This document shows positions 23,698-36,721 of a stretch of 64,000 nt of DNA, in pieces. The stretch's first letter is position 1. The number at the start of each line of letters is the position of its first letter. The stretch comes from Lagopus muta (lineage: Eukaryota > Chordata > Aves > Galliformes > Phasianidae). The stretch spans positions 53,394,972 to 53,458,971 of the forward strand of contig NC_064437.1 of NCBI RefSeq assembly GCF_023343835.1, written 5' to 3'. The notes below the pieces were generated by a model. The model was not told where the DNA came from. It made no database searches and saw only the letters and a list, made by a program, of their open reading frames with translations. The position numbers and the translations under genes were made by a program.

Positions 23698-24980
23698 GGA
23701 TGTTTTGGCACTGTTCTGGTTGATTTTGCATCCACAAAGACCCATTTCCGTGTTTCCTTATACGCCTGTATCAGTGCTGGGGAGGCACAAATGTTCTGCA
23801 GTTCATCCCACAGCACCCACCCCAGTTCAAGGTGAAAGCACGGTTTCATCCATGAAAAGGCATCCAGCAGTGGATATTCACTCCTCATTTCCTTTTAAAC
23901 GGAGAGAGGCATCTCAGGTTTAGGTTATCCCTAGATATGCACATAGGTATTCCAGGTGCACACTACTCAACTGCACCCCATCCCAGCCCAATGACACCAC
24001 CTAGGTTTTCATTAAAAGGGAATGGGTCAGCACTGGAAGGAAAGTACCCCAGTCTACCTTTCACATCTGTCTGATCCAGCCTCCAGAGTAAAATAGTCCC
24101 AAGTGCCCCCTTATCCCACCACTTCAGAGGCATATCACTCCTGACTCAGAATTTCCAGAACCCAGGTGGGATCCCACCTGCTGATGAAGGCTGGAGTGCA
24201 AGAGGACCCCCAGGTAAGCAAACCAGCAGAGTTGGGGATGATGGAGCTATGAGATGCTCCCCAAGCTGCATCCAGCCCCCACAGATCCATTCAGCCTCCA
24301 GAGAGCATGGCTGTTTTGGGGGGCTGGACTGGACTCTTTCCTCCGCTTGCTCAAGCACTTCCAATTAAACCCAGTGGAATTCAATCTATTCCTCTTAATA
24401 AACTTCCCTGTTTTCCTGCCAACTCCCCTCCGGACACCAAGACACTATTACTCCAAACACAACAGGAAAGGGCTATTTTTTTCTGCAAACTTTCTGACTG
24501 AAGAGACAGCACGATTCCCCCCTAGCAGGATCTGAGCTATTAGGATCCATGAAAATTAACTGCAAATAAACATTTGGGGAGGGGAGCAGGGGGGCTGCTG
24601 AGCTGCAGCAGAAGGGATGCTCACACACCCGCTTCCCAAGACGGACAAATTACGGGGGACCCAGCATGGGGACATGAACCTCCAAGCACATGCATCTCTG
24701 GGGATACTGTCCCCCATCTCTCATCCCAATGTATCTGAAGTATGTGGTTGTGTGTGGGAGGGGCGGAAAATCCCAGCATCCCCTTCCTCATCCCCACACC
24801 ATACACACACATGGTCCCATCCATCCCCATGAGCCTGTCTCCACCGCTCAGCCCCAGAAGATTGATGCAGCCATCGCCCCGCTCCCAAAGCCCTGGTCGC
24901 AGCTTTGCAAGGCAGGAGCCTCCTTCTCTGCTCTCCTCTCCCTGACAGATGCCTCAGAGCCCGGGGCCGCAGTTAAGGTG
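23698..24980. other. Intergenic, nothing specific
   Basis: No gene or clear element is seen. A C-rich stretch with CACACACA-like steps lies around 24785-24815. Confidence 0.5.
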
Positions 24981-24984
24981 ACAA

Positions 24985-25200
24985 GATTCAGCAATTCTTT
25001 ATGAACATTTCATTCCCGCTCGCTACACGACGTAAATTAGATGGTGTGTTACATTCGGGCAAGAAGCACGATATGTCACCGCGGCGCCGGCCCATTGGAT
25101 GGAGAGGCTAATCCTGCCGTGAATTTCATTACTGCTTTTATGCCATCGGAATTAGCTCGGTGACAGCGAGCCTGATTGTCTTTCACTAGGGGTTTGCCAG
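24985..25200. promoter_or_regulatory. Candidate conserved element with CpGs
   Basis: The block retains undecayed CpGs (ACACGACGTAAATTAG, CACCGCGGCGCCGGCCCATTGG with a CCAAT box on the minus strand) beside homeodomain-type cores (GAATTTCATTAC, GGAATTAGC). Such mixed CpG/TAAT unique sequence within a CpG-poor region is typical of developmental enhancers. Confidence 0.42.
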
Positions 25201-25391
25201 GGCACAGGAAGGCATCCTTCCTCCCTGATGGGAGCACCATGGAGTGACCCCTCTCCGTGTCCGGGGCTCAGGAGCTCCAGCATTCCTCCTATTGGCACTG
25301 AAATAAACATGGATTGGCTGAACCCATCCTCTGACACCCTGTACTCATCCCTACACCTCCCATTAAGGAGCTACTCCTATGGCTGTGCCTC

Positions 25392-25506
25392 ATGCCCAGA
25401 GACACTCAAGGTTAGACAGGACAGGTCTCTGAGCATGCTGACCAAGTTATAGGTGTCCTTGTTCATTGGAAACGTTCCTTCCAACTCGAATGATTCTGAT
25501 TCTAAC
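25392..25506 (+). mobile_element. CR1 3' end, forward orientation
   Basis: Reads 'gacactcaaggttagac', 'ataggtgtccttgttcattg', 'ccttccaactcgaatgattc' and ends in the ATTCT tail, matching the last ~110 bases of CR1 in forward orientation. Confidence 0.88.
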
Positions 25507-28500
25507 TAGGGAACAAAGTTAGGAGCACGCAAACCCCCGAGCAGCCAGCACTTACCTAAGGTGACATATTGCCAGCAGGTCACAGTGACCAGAATAGAGG
25601 CTCCAGACAAGCAGCAGAGATCATTGAGAGCACCTGGAGAGCATGAGCAGAACATAGGCCTGGGGTTGGATGCATGCACATGCTATGCATGTGGCAAGGA
25701 CTGCTTTGCAGTGTCCCTAACAAAACCAGGAGTATTGGAAACATGCCATCAGTTGTCTCCTGGTGTCACCTCCATACACAGCTTTCGGGGTAGCCTGAGC
25801 CTGCCTACCATGTCTCATAGACACCACAGCATGCCTTCTTCAAGCCCAGCTTCTGGAAAGCCCTCCTTCCCTCAGGCTGTGTGCTGTGGCCAGAACAGTC
25901 CCAGCGATTCCTCTTCATTTATCTCCTCTCCGTTCCCCTGCCAAGGTTTTGCACCCTACCAAGCTCCCTTTTCTACCTCTGTCCCAAATTCAGGTGCCAC
26001 CATCCCCTTAACCAGCAAACACTCATCTGCAAACCCAAGCAGCATATGACATATGAAACCACTCACCTTTTTTCTTCTGGTGCCTCCCAGCAGCGATCCA
26101 CTTACAGGGAGCACCAGTGCAATGCCCTCCATGGCTCGAGATACTGAGGTACACAACACTTGGAGGTTGAAGTTGATGCTAGTAGTAAGCTACCTGGTTG
26201 ATCTGATCCATTCTGCACCTGAGTACACGTACAAGAACAAAACTGCAGGCAATAGAGACCTATTGATTGTCACTGCCTGTCAGCCCTGCACGTGCATCCT
26301 CCATTGCTCCAGCCTCTGTGCACCCTGCAAAATACATGAGAGACTTTAAAGCTACAACACCAGCAGATAAAAATAAAGCTTTCAACGTTTCTGAGATGAA
26401 AACAGGTGAACAGCTCCTGAAATTCTCTCTCCCACCAGCACAGATCCCATGGCACCTTTGGGTGACAATGCTTAAAGTGCAGGCTGTTCCCTTTACAGCA
26501 TCACCCAGGGACCAAACCAGCCCTATTGTGCGAGGTGCTGCACAAGGCACAGGGGAAAAGTCTCCTAACCCTGCAAGCAGGAAAGCTCTCCTCTACAGCT
26601 GAGAAAGGACTCCTTCCCACCTCCTGGGAATAATTTGCCAAAGGGCAAGCTAAACTGGGAACCCCTCCCTAAGAGAGCATCTAAGAGCAGTAATGGCCCA
26701 ACTAAGGGAAGCTCCAGCAGGAAACCTGGACAGAGCTGAAAATATTGAGATCTGAGAGTACCAAGATCTGGAGCTCAGCTCTGTGTTCCCAGCCCCTCCT
26801 ATAGCTCACAGGACCACGAGGATGCAGAGCCTTAACACACATCTATTAATCCAAGCACTCTCCCCTTAGGTAAGCACTTTGGGAATCTTGCCTAGTCCTT
26901 TGCAGTAATACTCCATTAGCCCTTCACTCTAAACCTAATTAGGGAGAGGAGGAGAGGGTAGGGATGGGGAAGAGGGGGAGGAAGTGAACAAACTGATTTG
27001 GGATGATGAACTACAGCAGGGATGCGTCAGAGAAAGGTAAAAGAAAAGAAGCAGCCAGACTTAAATGGTTGCAGGACAAGAGCCTGAAGTGGATGTGGGA
27101 AGAAGGTGTGGGAGAAAAGGGGTGCTGGGTTGGAGCCCACCCCGAGCCACCCCACAGTAACGCTCCCCTCAAACCTCTCCTCGCAAGCTGTCCCAGCACC
27201 AGGCTCCACCACGCAGGTCCCCCGGCGCCATCTCGCCCCAATTTGCCCCCAGACATGGAAAGCCTGGAACATATCATCCATCGTGCAGCCCAACACAGCT
27301 CAGATGAGGCCAGGAGCTGAGCAGAGCAAAAATAAAAAAGTCACCAGGACTCCCCATATCATATATATATCAGCCAGCAACGGCTCCACTGGGAACAGAG
27401 GTATTCAAGCATTGGAAAGAGAGTGCTTAGCAGTAAAATAGGTCCTGGAAGCCCTCGGGCACTATTTACTGGGGAATGAATCTACCTTGGTGACTGATTG
27501 CAGCCTTTTAACCTGGATAAATCAGATGACAGATAGGAGCGTCTCCCAGGTAGCCCTGCCGGCAGGTACCTCCAACACAGCCCCATCCATTTCAAATATC
27601 TCTGTCACCCATCAGGGGACATGTCCCCTGCTGTGCAAGGATAGCTCCACTGAGGGATCAGCGGGCAGAGCTTTGCCAGCTTTTGGAGTGCCTCTGCTCT
27701 CTATTTACAGTGGGAAGGGCAAGGGAACCATCTCTAGCCCCTGTGCAAGAAGAGCCCAGGGCAACCACAACCGCACCACAGCAAATGAAGCCAGCAGCTC
27801 TGCTACTGCAGGCACAGTGAAGCACAGAAGTAGACTGAGCTGTAGGGGAAAGGGAAGCCCTAAACTCCCCTCTGCCACCCCCAGCACTTGATGCATCTCT
27901 TCAGCCTGCAAAAGCCCCATCCATCCCCAAATAGCCCTGGAACAGGGAGCCCAGGCAGATGCCTCCCCCTTTTCCCACTTTATAGGTTCTAGGGAGAAAG
28001 CAAGAGGCAGGAACAGGTGTTCTCGCATCCTCTAACCCAATCCTCTGCTCTGCCTGCTCTCTCTAGTGCAGCTCCCACCCAGGGCCAGCTGCTGATGTTC
28101 AGGAGAATTAATTATTCACCCTGAAATAACAGCCTTCACCAAGAGAGTTAAAGAAGCAGCGCTCAGCTCCAGCAGGGAGTTGGGCTGGACAATCTCAGTT
28201 CCCCACAGCCACTGGTGTTCTCAAATGAAAGACTTCTACCCAAAACTTTGTCAGCAGAGGTCACGTGGGGGGAAGATGTGAGAACACCCAGTTTGGCTGG
28301 ATAAAAACAGTGTGTTCTGCAAAGCCTAAACTTGCTCCTGGCTTTCTGTTGGCTTGGAGGAAAATGAGAAATAAAGCCAAATTAATGTATATTGTTTGCA
28401 TTCCCACATATGGGATCGCTCCCTTCCATGTTATCCTCATTCAGAATGGTACCAACACTTGCACAATGGGCACGGGGCATTTGCTGGGACCGGCTCTGGG

Positions 28501-28680
28501 TAGGTGATGCAGATGGGGCAAGAAAGCAGCTGCCAGCCAGGATGCACTCAGGATGCTAAAAGAGGGATGAAGGCACGTGCGTGGGGAACAGGGATCCACC
28601 CAGGGGCTGGGCTCCCAAATCCATCATGGATCACACCATGAAGCCATGCTCAGCCAGCATTAGTATGCAAAGACTGTGAG
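25507..28680. other. Intergenic, purine tracts and a short AT repeat
   Basis: No gene is supported. A G/A-rich tract lies at about 26941-26987 and a short (AT)n at 27357-27370. Several frames of 90-160 codons (for example plus 25561-26049) have no domain, no start context and no codon bias suggesting a gene. Confidence 0.5.
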
Positions 28681-28683
28681 CTG

Positions 28684-28735
28684 AGAGAGGGGGAGAGAGA
28701 AGGAGAGAGGCAGGGAGGGGGAAGAGAGAGGAAAA
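28684..28735 (+). repeat. Purine-rich (GA)n-like tract
   Basis: About 50 bases made almost entirely of G and A (GAGAGAGG, GGGAGAGAGAAGG and so on). This is simple-sequence DNA that could be polymorphic. Confidence 0.8.
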
Positions 28736-28915
28736 GCCAGTTGTTTTATTCATGGCTGGTGATATTATAGACTGAGTGAAAATCACATTATCGTAATGGG
28801 AAAGTTAGAGTTGCTGTGATGATGCCCTGAAGCTTGTGTGCTGATTGGGGTGTGATTGCTATCTGTATTTATATGTAGAAAGCAAAGTTCACTGCCAGTT
28901 CAAGATGGTGGAGCC
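28736..28915. promoter_or_regulatory. Candidate conserved non-coding element
   Basis: Unique sequence with TTTTATTCATGG, GATATTATAG, CACATTATCGTAATGGG and TGTATTTATATG, directly beside the purine tract. Its composition resembles conserved enhancers. Confidence 0.38.
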
Positions 28916-29862
28916 TGCTTCTTCATGCTACATAATTCTTCAGTAGGGAGAAGCTGGGAGCAGCGGCGTGGGAGATGTGGTAGCCAGGGGTGGGTGTGAG
29001 TCAGCCCCACAGCGCTGCTTTTTGGTGCTGCCGGGGGAAACCCAGCCTCCATCCCGTTTGGGGGGTAGGGGGGAGGGAAGGAGGAAAAGAGAGAGATGCT
29101 GGAAGCAAAGCATCCTGTCCATGCTTGTGCATCATGTCATCATCCAGCTTTCTCCCTCCCTGTCCAAAGACTTCATATGGGGAGGAGCAGCCTTGGACCC
29201 TCTGTGCTTGGGCAAGGGAGGCCATGTGGCTGCAGGTAAGTCTCGATGGTATAAATGCACCTTCAGAAAAGGGTAGTGTTCCAAGGGCTCCCAAAGCTCC
29301 AAGCACAAACCTCATCCTCCGCCAGGCCTGGCGCTCACGCCTGGTTAATTCAGCACAAGGGGATTTCTGTTCACTAGTTTGGGTTTTTAGATCCGAAAGT
29401 GACACCCATTAAAAAGACAGACCATTAACTGTGCATCTGTCAGCACTAACGCAGAGGTTATATCAGCATCCCTCCTCCCAAGGACACACCTTGCAGCGGG
29501 CTTCCGTGTCTGCAGGGTGTGCTGGCATCCATGGGGTGCTGTCATCTCCTGTTTGTGGGTCCATTGAGGAGAATAACAAAGATTCAGTTTCAGTGAAGGC
29601 TGAGGTCTGTTTATCAAACCACAGCAGAGAGAAATAAAAATGGCCAGTGTAGCAAAAGAAAGGAGAGGGTGCATCACTGGAGAAGTGGGGAAGAGCAGAG
29701 GAAAAGGATAAATACTCTTCGATTCCCTGCTGAGTTTTGGTAGGTTTATAGAGAGCTACCAACTGTGCTCCACTCCCACTGGAGCACCTTCTTTGTGGCT
29801 GCTCAGCCCCATGCCTCCTGTCTTGCTGTTGCATTTCTCCTGTCTGCAGCAGTGCAGAGGGA
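28916..29862. other. Intergenic, nothing specific
   Basis: I see no gene or repeat. Overlapping frames on both strands of 100-140 codons occur at 28968-29412 without domain features. Confidence 0.5.
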
Positions 29863-29866
29863 CTTT

Positions 29867-30058
29867 GGGATGCTGCATGTACAGGGATGCTGTGTGCTCC
29901 CGGGAGGCAGTGTGCTCCAAGGATGCTGCGTGCTCCAGCGATTCTCTATCTCTGAGGATGCTGTGTGCTCCAGGGATGCACCATGTCCTGTGATGCTGTA
30001 TGTTCCAGGGATGCTGTGTGCTCCAAGAGTGCTGAGTGCCAGGGGATGTTAAGTGCTC
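29867..30058 (+). repeat. Degenerate 18-bp minisatellite
   Basis: About eleven imperfect copies of a unit like GGGATGCTGTGTGCTCCA run head to tail. Units differ by substitutions and small length changes (17-19 bases). Because the unit length is usually a multiple of three, frames stay open across it (plus 29765-30052), which explains that reading frame without invoking a gene. Confidence 0.88.
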
Positions 30059-31410
30059 TGAAGGAACGGCTCAGTCCCAAGGTCAGCACCAAGGACAAGC
30101 TTTCCTTCCCAGGCAGAGCTCAGCCTTGGCATTTCCAAAGGCACACGGTGGCAGCGCCAGGTCCTGGGTGCCAACCCCAAGTGCCCTCAGCACGCCAGAT
30201 GGATGCTCACGCTCCCAAAGAGCAGCCGTTACCTCGCCCGCCTTCCTCCTGCTGAGAGAGTCAAATGTGGCCCTGGGCTGTACCATGCTGCAGAGCAGAG
30301 CTTGCCTCAGCCCCCACCTGTCCTCTCTGCCCGGCGGCACAGCATGGGCTGTGGTGGGAGGAGGGCTACCTGGGACCTTGTGCCACCTTTGTGCCATTCA
30401 GTTCCAACGTGGCCGACAGCAGGTACTCCAAAAGCCTTGTTTCCCAGCCGTGAGCTTAAGACACTGCTCACCTCTGCTGCCCCTGCAACCTCCAGGTGGA
30501 CCAGGAGGTGTGAGCACCCTGAAGTGACTAAAGAGAGATGAAGGTCTACTTATCTGCATATGCACGCACAAGAAGATACTTCCCTCTTCCCAGAACACTG
30601 CCTCCCTCCCTTCCTTCCCTCATCCGTTTTTCACACTTTAACCAGAATCAGCAACTTCTGTCACCTGCTGCTACCTGGCGTGTCCCTCCCCGTGCCGGCT
30701 GAGCCCGTTGGAGCCCACAGATGTGTGATTAACTGTGGTGAGCATTGCTGGCGAGGCACCGCGGCGCGCTCCCCGTCTGGCTGATGAGCGTGCAGCTGGA
30801 GCAGAGCTCCCTGGGGTCCCCTGCTGCTCGCTGCAACGCACCGGGTCGGGGGGAGGAAGGTGTCGACATGGTGGGGAGGTATTTGAGCATTAAGCCATTT
30901 CTTTTCCCTATGAGGTTCCTGGAAGCGCAGCTTTTCCTGCCTGGAAAAGCATCTGGCTGAGACTCCAGTGGAGTTGTGTAGTCTATAGCCCAACATGAGC
31001 TGTGCAGGGGAAATAGAAAGCAAAGGGAGAGGGGCACTGGGAGAACACTGGCACAAATGGGCCCTGTGCCCTGCTCTGCACAGCACCCAGTGCCAACGAT
31101 TACCCCGAGCAGGAAAGGGGGGACATGCGGATGAATGGGTGTTTAGGAGAGATCCACAGGTGGAGGGATGGATGAAGGGCAGCCCAGATGGGTTCCGGTG
31201 CACACTCCCTAATTCCTCATATTAATTTCCTTTCCCATCTGCTGCAGTGAAACCAAACACTCCCAACGTTTCCTTACTCTGCACTTCTCCCTCTTTCTGA
31301 CAACTCATGGAGGCAGATCAGCTACCGAGACCCTCGAACTGATTTCTGCGCCCAGAACAGGGATGAAAGTTTGAGCTCTTGAGGAAACAAGCAGGTCAGC
31401 AGCTCCTATC
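30059..31410. other. Intergenic with a small CpG cluster
   Basis: No gene is supported. A brief CpG-dense stretch at about 30750-30870 includes CACCGCGGCGCGC. It is too small for a promoter island and shows no exon. The minus-strand frame at 30661-31203 (180 codons) crosses it but has no recognisable domain. Confidence 0.5.
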
Positions 31411-31560
31411 TCATAGGATTGTAGGAGCACAGAAAGGCTGGGTTGGAACTGACCTTATAGATCATCTAGTTCTGCAGTGGGTTGGTTGCCCACCACCAGA
31501 TCAGGGCCCCGGACCCCATCCAGCCCATCCTTGGGCACCTCCAGGGGGCACAATGGGAGA
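31411..31560 (-). mobile_element. CR1 fragment, reverse orientation
   Basis: Starts TCATAGGATTGTAGGAGCAC and continues 'gaccttatagatcatctag' and 'catccttgggcacctccagg', matching reversed CR1. It includes a CCAGGGGGCAC CTCF-like core at 31541-31551. Confidence 0.85.
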
Positions 31561-33779
31561 GCTGGGTGGCATCTTGCACAAAACTTAAAGCAAACTGAGC
31601 TCTTATGCAGAAACTCTTCACTTTGGTAGGAATCTCCTCCTTATTTACTCATGGTTCTGCAAAGCCCCCGTGTACAGTTTGGTTCTTGGTTGCATTTTTT
31701 TGACAACCAGAGGCTTGTTCTGATTTTTTGGAAGGCCTGACACAAAATCTGGCTTTGAAAGCTGGTTTCAGGAGGGAGAGAGGACAGGTTGCACCCAGCC
31801 GCTCATCATAGGAAAAAAAGAAGTGAAGTTGCAAGCAACACAGAGAGGCAGAAGGAAAATGTCAGTGCCATGTCACAGCTCCAGTGGGTATGGGACAGCT
31901 CTCAAACCGGAATGTGAAAGGGCTGTTTGGGATTAGGTAACCTCTGCTTCATAAATTATGGTGAGTTGAGGGGGGCCGAGCACGGCCAGGACGTCTTTGG
32001 GAGGAGGTCCCAGCTGGTTCCTGTTTCACCCAAAGTGGGTCACCTGTCCCGGCTCTGGTTCCCTCTCACTTTCAATCTTGGCTTCCTCTTGGGGCACCGG
32101 GCACCTCGCCACAGCACCCTGCTCCTGCTCACAACTGTCTTGATCTCACCCCATTGCCTTTCTTTCCCTTCCTGTGAGCCATTTGAGCCCTGCAGGGCCA
32201 GGGGCATGGATGCAGCCCCCTCCTTACCCCATGGCACTGGGGGTCTCATGCTGCTGAGCCTTTGCCAGCCACATGCTGGCAAAGTGAAGTCACACAGCTC
32301 ATCTCCAGCTGTAAATCACACCCGTGCATTCCCCTAGTGGCATCGTGTTCAGGACACATCCCCCCCCATCTCCAAAAGTGCTGCAAAGCTGCACCCTACC
32401 CCCACCTCCTCTCCTCCGCAGCCCCTACCCCAGTACTATCATATGGTTCCTTCATGTAATTGTTGAGCACAAAGAGGCATTAAACTGTAATCCACCTCCT
32501 TGGCACTGCTTCCCTCCTTCTTCTCCCCCATCCCCACTCTCCTCATCCTCCTGGGCCCATAAATCTTCAGTGTGACTGTAACTTGGGTTTTCTTTCTCTC
32601 TATCACTCTCTTTCTGCCTTCCTCTGTCTCTCTTTTTTTTTTTTACAAGGTTAATTAATCATGTTTAGGCCTGGCCCCAGCTGTTACCACCACCAGAGCC
32701 CCCTGCCAGCCCCCTCTCCCCACCCCCAGCCCAGATGCACGGCAATTTGGGATAAATCCACCCTTTTGCAAGGAAGACCTGTTGGTCTATCTGTGAGCAA
32801 AAGGTCTTATCTCCAGGTCTCTGTGCCCAGGAGGGATGCAGCAGAAAATCCATACTCCCTCCAAAGGAAATTGTCCTGTGGACACCGCTGGCAGAGCTCC
32901 TTGGGGGTCCAAATGCAAGGTTGGACCCTGCAAACAGCATTCTCTCTGCTCCCATGTCCCCTCCCCAGAGTCAGCTGCATCCTCACCTGGCACTGATCCC
33001 TGGTGTTTGCGTCAGCTGATGGGGCTGGCACACCCCCATGCCACATGGCAGCCTCTCTCCAGAGGTGACCTTGTGTCTGCTGCCACCAGGACACACGGGG
33101 ACACGCAGGGAGGTGGCTGAAGGGTGCTCACTAACCCCAGAGCCTGATGCCAGTGGTATTCAGTATCATAAAAAATGAAAAGATCCCTGCTTGTGCCAGT
33201 TGGGATGGTTGGAAGTCTTTGCCTCAGAAGAACAGAGAGCAAAGGTGAGAAAGGTCAGCCTTGCCATGGCACAGTGTGTGCAAAGCTGGGATGGAAGATG
33301 TGAGAGGAAAGGTGAGAAGCTGGGGGAGCCCAGGGTGTGGGGAGAGCTTAGAATATGGGGAAGAGTGACTGAGCCAAGCAGAGCCCCTGGTACTGGGGAG
33401 CCATGGGAGAGCTGCACAGCTCCTGAAGGGCAGAGGCAGAGCAGGCAATGTTGGCCATCCAAAATCTGGATGGCACACCCCCGACTGACACACAAGTGCT
33501 GCTCCGGCACAGCTTTACTCTGCTCCCAGCCATGCCCGCTGGCTCAGTCCTCCAGTGTTTCCATGAATGCTTGCTTTTCATGCCCAGCCCAGCTTTTTTT
33601 CTCCCCAGCAGCAAGCCAGCCTGTCATGCTGGGGCTGATGTGGGCCAGCAGTGTGCAGAGCCCAGCAGCTCGCCCTGTGCTCATCCCAAGCTTGAGATGT
33701 ACTCCCCAGCACACAGCCCAGCTCCTGGCCCATTCTGTGTCCTGATGCTCCTGACTCATTCTTGAAGCTCCTCTATTTT
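31561..33779. other. Intergenic, nothing specific
   Basis: No gene is supported. A T run of 12 lies at 32633-32644, followed by TTAATTAATC at 32651-32660. A CTCF-like core occurs on the minus strand near 32695-32710. Several long overlapping frames at 33166-33765 on both strands are in GC-rich sequence and lack domains. Confidence 0.5.
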
Positions 33780-34020
33780 GCCTCTCTTCTGTGCCGCCTG
33801 TCCCCCTAAATTATACCCAATCATCCCCCCAGGGCAGGCTCCTGGTGCTAATACCCTGCAGATATTTGCAAGCTATCATCGTGTCCACAGTGAGTCATCA
33901 ATAGGCTAAGCCCTTGCACTTAGCTCCTTTAATCTTTCCCTGTAAATCTTTCTCTTTGCACCTCTGCTTGTTTTCATCGCTCTTCCTGAACGTCTTCCAA
34001 TCATGCCGATGGCTTTCGGG
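33780..34020 (-). mobile_element. Ancient CR1/L3-like fragment, reverse orientation
   Basis: The order 'aataccctgcagatatttgc', 'agctatcatcgtgtccac', 'ataggctaagccc', 'ctcctttaatctttccctg' and 'cgctcttcctgaacgtcttc' follows the reversed 3' body of old CR1/L3 elements, with heavy divergence. Confidence 0.7.
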
Positions 34021-35738
34021 TCATGGGCCTGAAAATGACCCTGGTGCCTCTACTTGGACCATGGGCAGAGCTGCCCGGGGCTGTGTTTGCGCTCCCAAAT
34101 TCTACTGGCACCTTTCCAACGGCCGTCTCCCTTCTACTGCTCATGGCTGTACCCAATGGTGCTGACTCCAACACCACTGAACCAACGTGGGCTGAAAACA
34201 AGATGATAAAATCCCCTTCTATTTATTCCCTTTGAAAAAATAGTCAGCCCGCTCTCCATTAAGCTCACAAGGCAGGAGGTAGCAACTCACGTTGAAAGTG
34301 GATCAGGATTCTTTCCCCCACAGAAAGCCAAGACACTGCTGGGTATTTTGGGTTGGAAGCTGGAATGGAGCTGATGGGGCCCATCTGTTGCTTTTCCCTT
34401 TGCGGATCAGCTGTGTTTTCCCAAGCTGACCTTCATCTGCTATTTCAAACCCCAGGTCAGCGTTCCCATGGGCCACATCCAGCTCCCATTGGGAACCAAA
34501 CCGGGTGCTAAATATTTTGGTATCATTTCACTATGTGCTCCTGCCTTTACTACCACCTACAGGCTTCAGGAATGAAGCAGCTTCTTCCCAGATCATTAAC
34601 AGGGAGCTTAATTAAGAGCTGTCATAACACCAGGCATCACTGCTGGAAAATGGTGGCCCACTTTGCAGCCTGTTGATGGGGTCACGCTGTTCTCATTTCC
34701 CTGACGAGAACACCCTTTCTCTATCACTGACTCCAGCACTCCTATCCCACCCTGTCCCTCACTGTTTCCAAAGCCAAGCCCACAAGAACCCCATTCCATG
34801 CCAATACTGAAGCACACACTCAGACCATGAGCACATGAGCTCCGCCACCGCTCCCAGAGGACTTCAAAGGGTCGGGTCCACGTGCTTAAAGCAGAACAGG
34901 TGTTAAATAAGCTGCTGGATCAGGTCATCCGTCATCTGCCAGGCAGGGGGCACTGGATCTATCTGGTGATAATAAACTACTTTGCTACATTTGCACAGGC
35001 CCTTGCAACAGCCAATAAATCAGGCAAAACAGCTGCTGCTGAACTATGCGGAGACTTCGCCCTTCGACACAAGTTTTCTGAAAAGCTCAGCCATGAGCCC
35101 AGGGCTGGGGGATGCGAGGCAGACCCTGGAAAGCAGAAACATGGATGTAAGAGCAGGTGGTGACAGGAGCTGGACACCCATTCACCCAGCGGGCTGAGCC
35201 GAGCCCCACACTGCCCTCGAACCATGCTGAAGCACCTGTATGTGGCTGGGGACATCGTGTCACCCACCGCACAAGGGCTCCTTGGGTCTGCCCAGCGTTT
35301 TAACCTGGGCTTTAAAACATTTGGGGATCTGATGAGTGAGGAGAGATGATATGAGTTTGGGGAGAGGTCCTCAACCTGGCTGCTTAACAGCCCTGTGACT
35401 TGATCCAGTTTCTTCCCTGCTTCTTTAAAGGATTCCTTTCCTGTTCAACCAGCACCTTACTGGGCCCAGTTCCCCAGGAATAGGCTCTTCTGGACCCTAT
35501 TGCTCTAAGTTCCCAAGGACAAGCTGCCGGAGGCACAGCAAGGAACAGCTGCTGGAGGGATGGGAAAACTAGGGTGAGGAAAGCCTGTACACAAAAAGGA
35601 GAAGAGGAGAAAGACCCATTTGAGAGGAAGACCCAAATGAGACACAACCAAATCTACAAGCTCCTCTGAGCGTACCATAGGGACAAAGGGTAACGTCATC
35701 CTCCATCAGCATTTTGCTCGTAATCCCAGAAGCGAATT
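34021..35738. other. Intergenic with a CTCF-like site
   Basis: No gene is seen. At 34940-34954 the plus strand reads CAGGCAGGGGGCACT, a good match to the CTCF core. No recognised repeats are present. Confidence 0.45.
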
Positions 35739-36018
35739 TCACAGAATTATGGAATCATTAAAAATGCCAACCCTCACCATGCCCACTAACGCATGTCCCT
35801 AAATGCTGCATCTCCACATTTCCTGAACACCTCCATGGATGGTGACTCCACCACCCCCCTGGGCATCTTGTTTCAGAGTCCAGCCACTCTTTCGGAGAAG
35901 TTTTTCCTAACATCCAGCCTGAACCTCCCCTGGTGCAACTTAAGGCCATTACCATTTCTAATGCAGAGCAGAGCATCCCCTTGGACAGGGTGATGCCAGC
36001 TCCCACCTTGCTCCTATA
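35739..36018 (-). mobile_element. CR1 fragment, reverse orientation
   Basis: Starts TCACAGAATTATGGAATC and continues 'cctgaacacctccatgg', 'gactccaccacccccctggg', 'aagtttttcctaacatccag' and 'aacttaaggccatt', a long reversed CR1 copy of about 280 bases. Confidence 0.92.
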
Positions 36019-36721
36019 TGCCCCAGACTTTTCAAGCCACCACAAACCTGGAATCCACAGTCTGGTGCTCAGCTGTCACCTGCCTAACCCTATGGGGAAA
36101 GTCAACACGAGACCCTTAGATTTGAAGGATAATCTTCACTCCATAACAGATCTCACAGCCAATGCGTGAGATAAAGCCACCAGCAGAGAGAGAACATGCT
36201 GCACTACATCAATCTGTCAGGCAACAAGTGTGCTGTGTGGGCAGGGCTCGCTGCTTCCAACCTGGACGAGCACATCCAGCAGCTGGAAGAAGCCTATTGG
36301 TGCATCTTTTGAGCTTAAGCCAGCACATCCTACAAAGCTCCTTCAGACCTTTGTCTTCTTTCCAGCTGCCTTTCTGCCTCCGTCCTCCCCAAAAAGAAAA
36401 CAACGGGCTCTGAATCACTCCTGTTCCTCCAGCAGCTGCAAGGAGAGTTTTTCTCCACTGCTCACCCATTTCTCCATGAGCATGGGTTAGTGCAAGGTTT
36501 TATTCATGGAAGTGTTCAGGCTACAGCAGGGATGGAAACAGAGTGCTGTGGGCTTGGTGCTGTTGGTTAAAGGGCAAAGAAACCCACAACTGGGCAAGCT
36601 ACAAACTGTTCTCTGTGTTCGACTGTAGGACATGGACAGGCACTGGGGCAGGTTGATAACAGGGGGAAAGTAGTGGGAGAACCACTCATGCCTGGGGCTG
36701 GAGTTTTCCATTTGTAGAGCT
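36019..36721. other. Intergenic, nothing specific
   Basis: I see no gene, RNA or repeat in this stretch. Confidence 0.5.
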
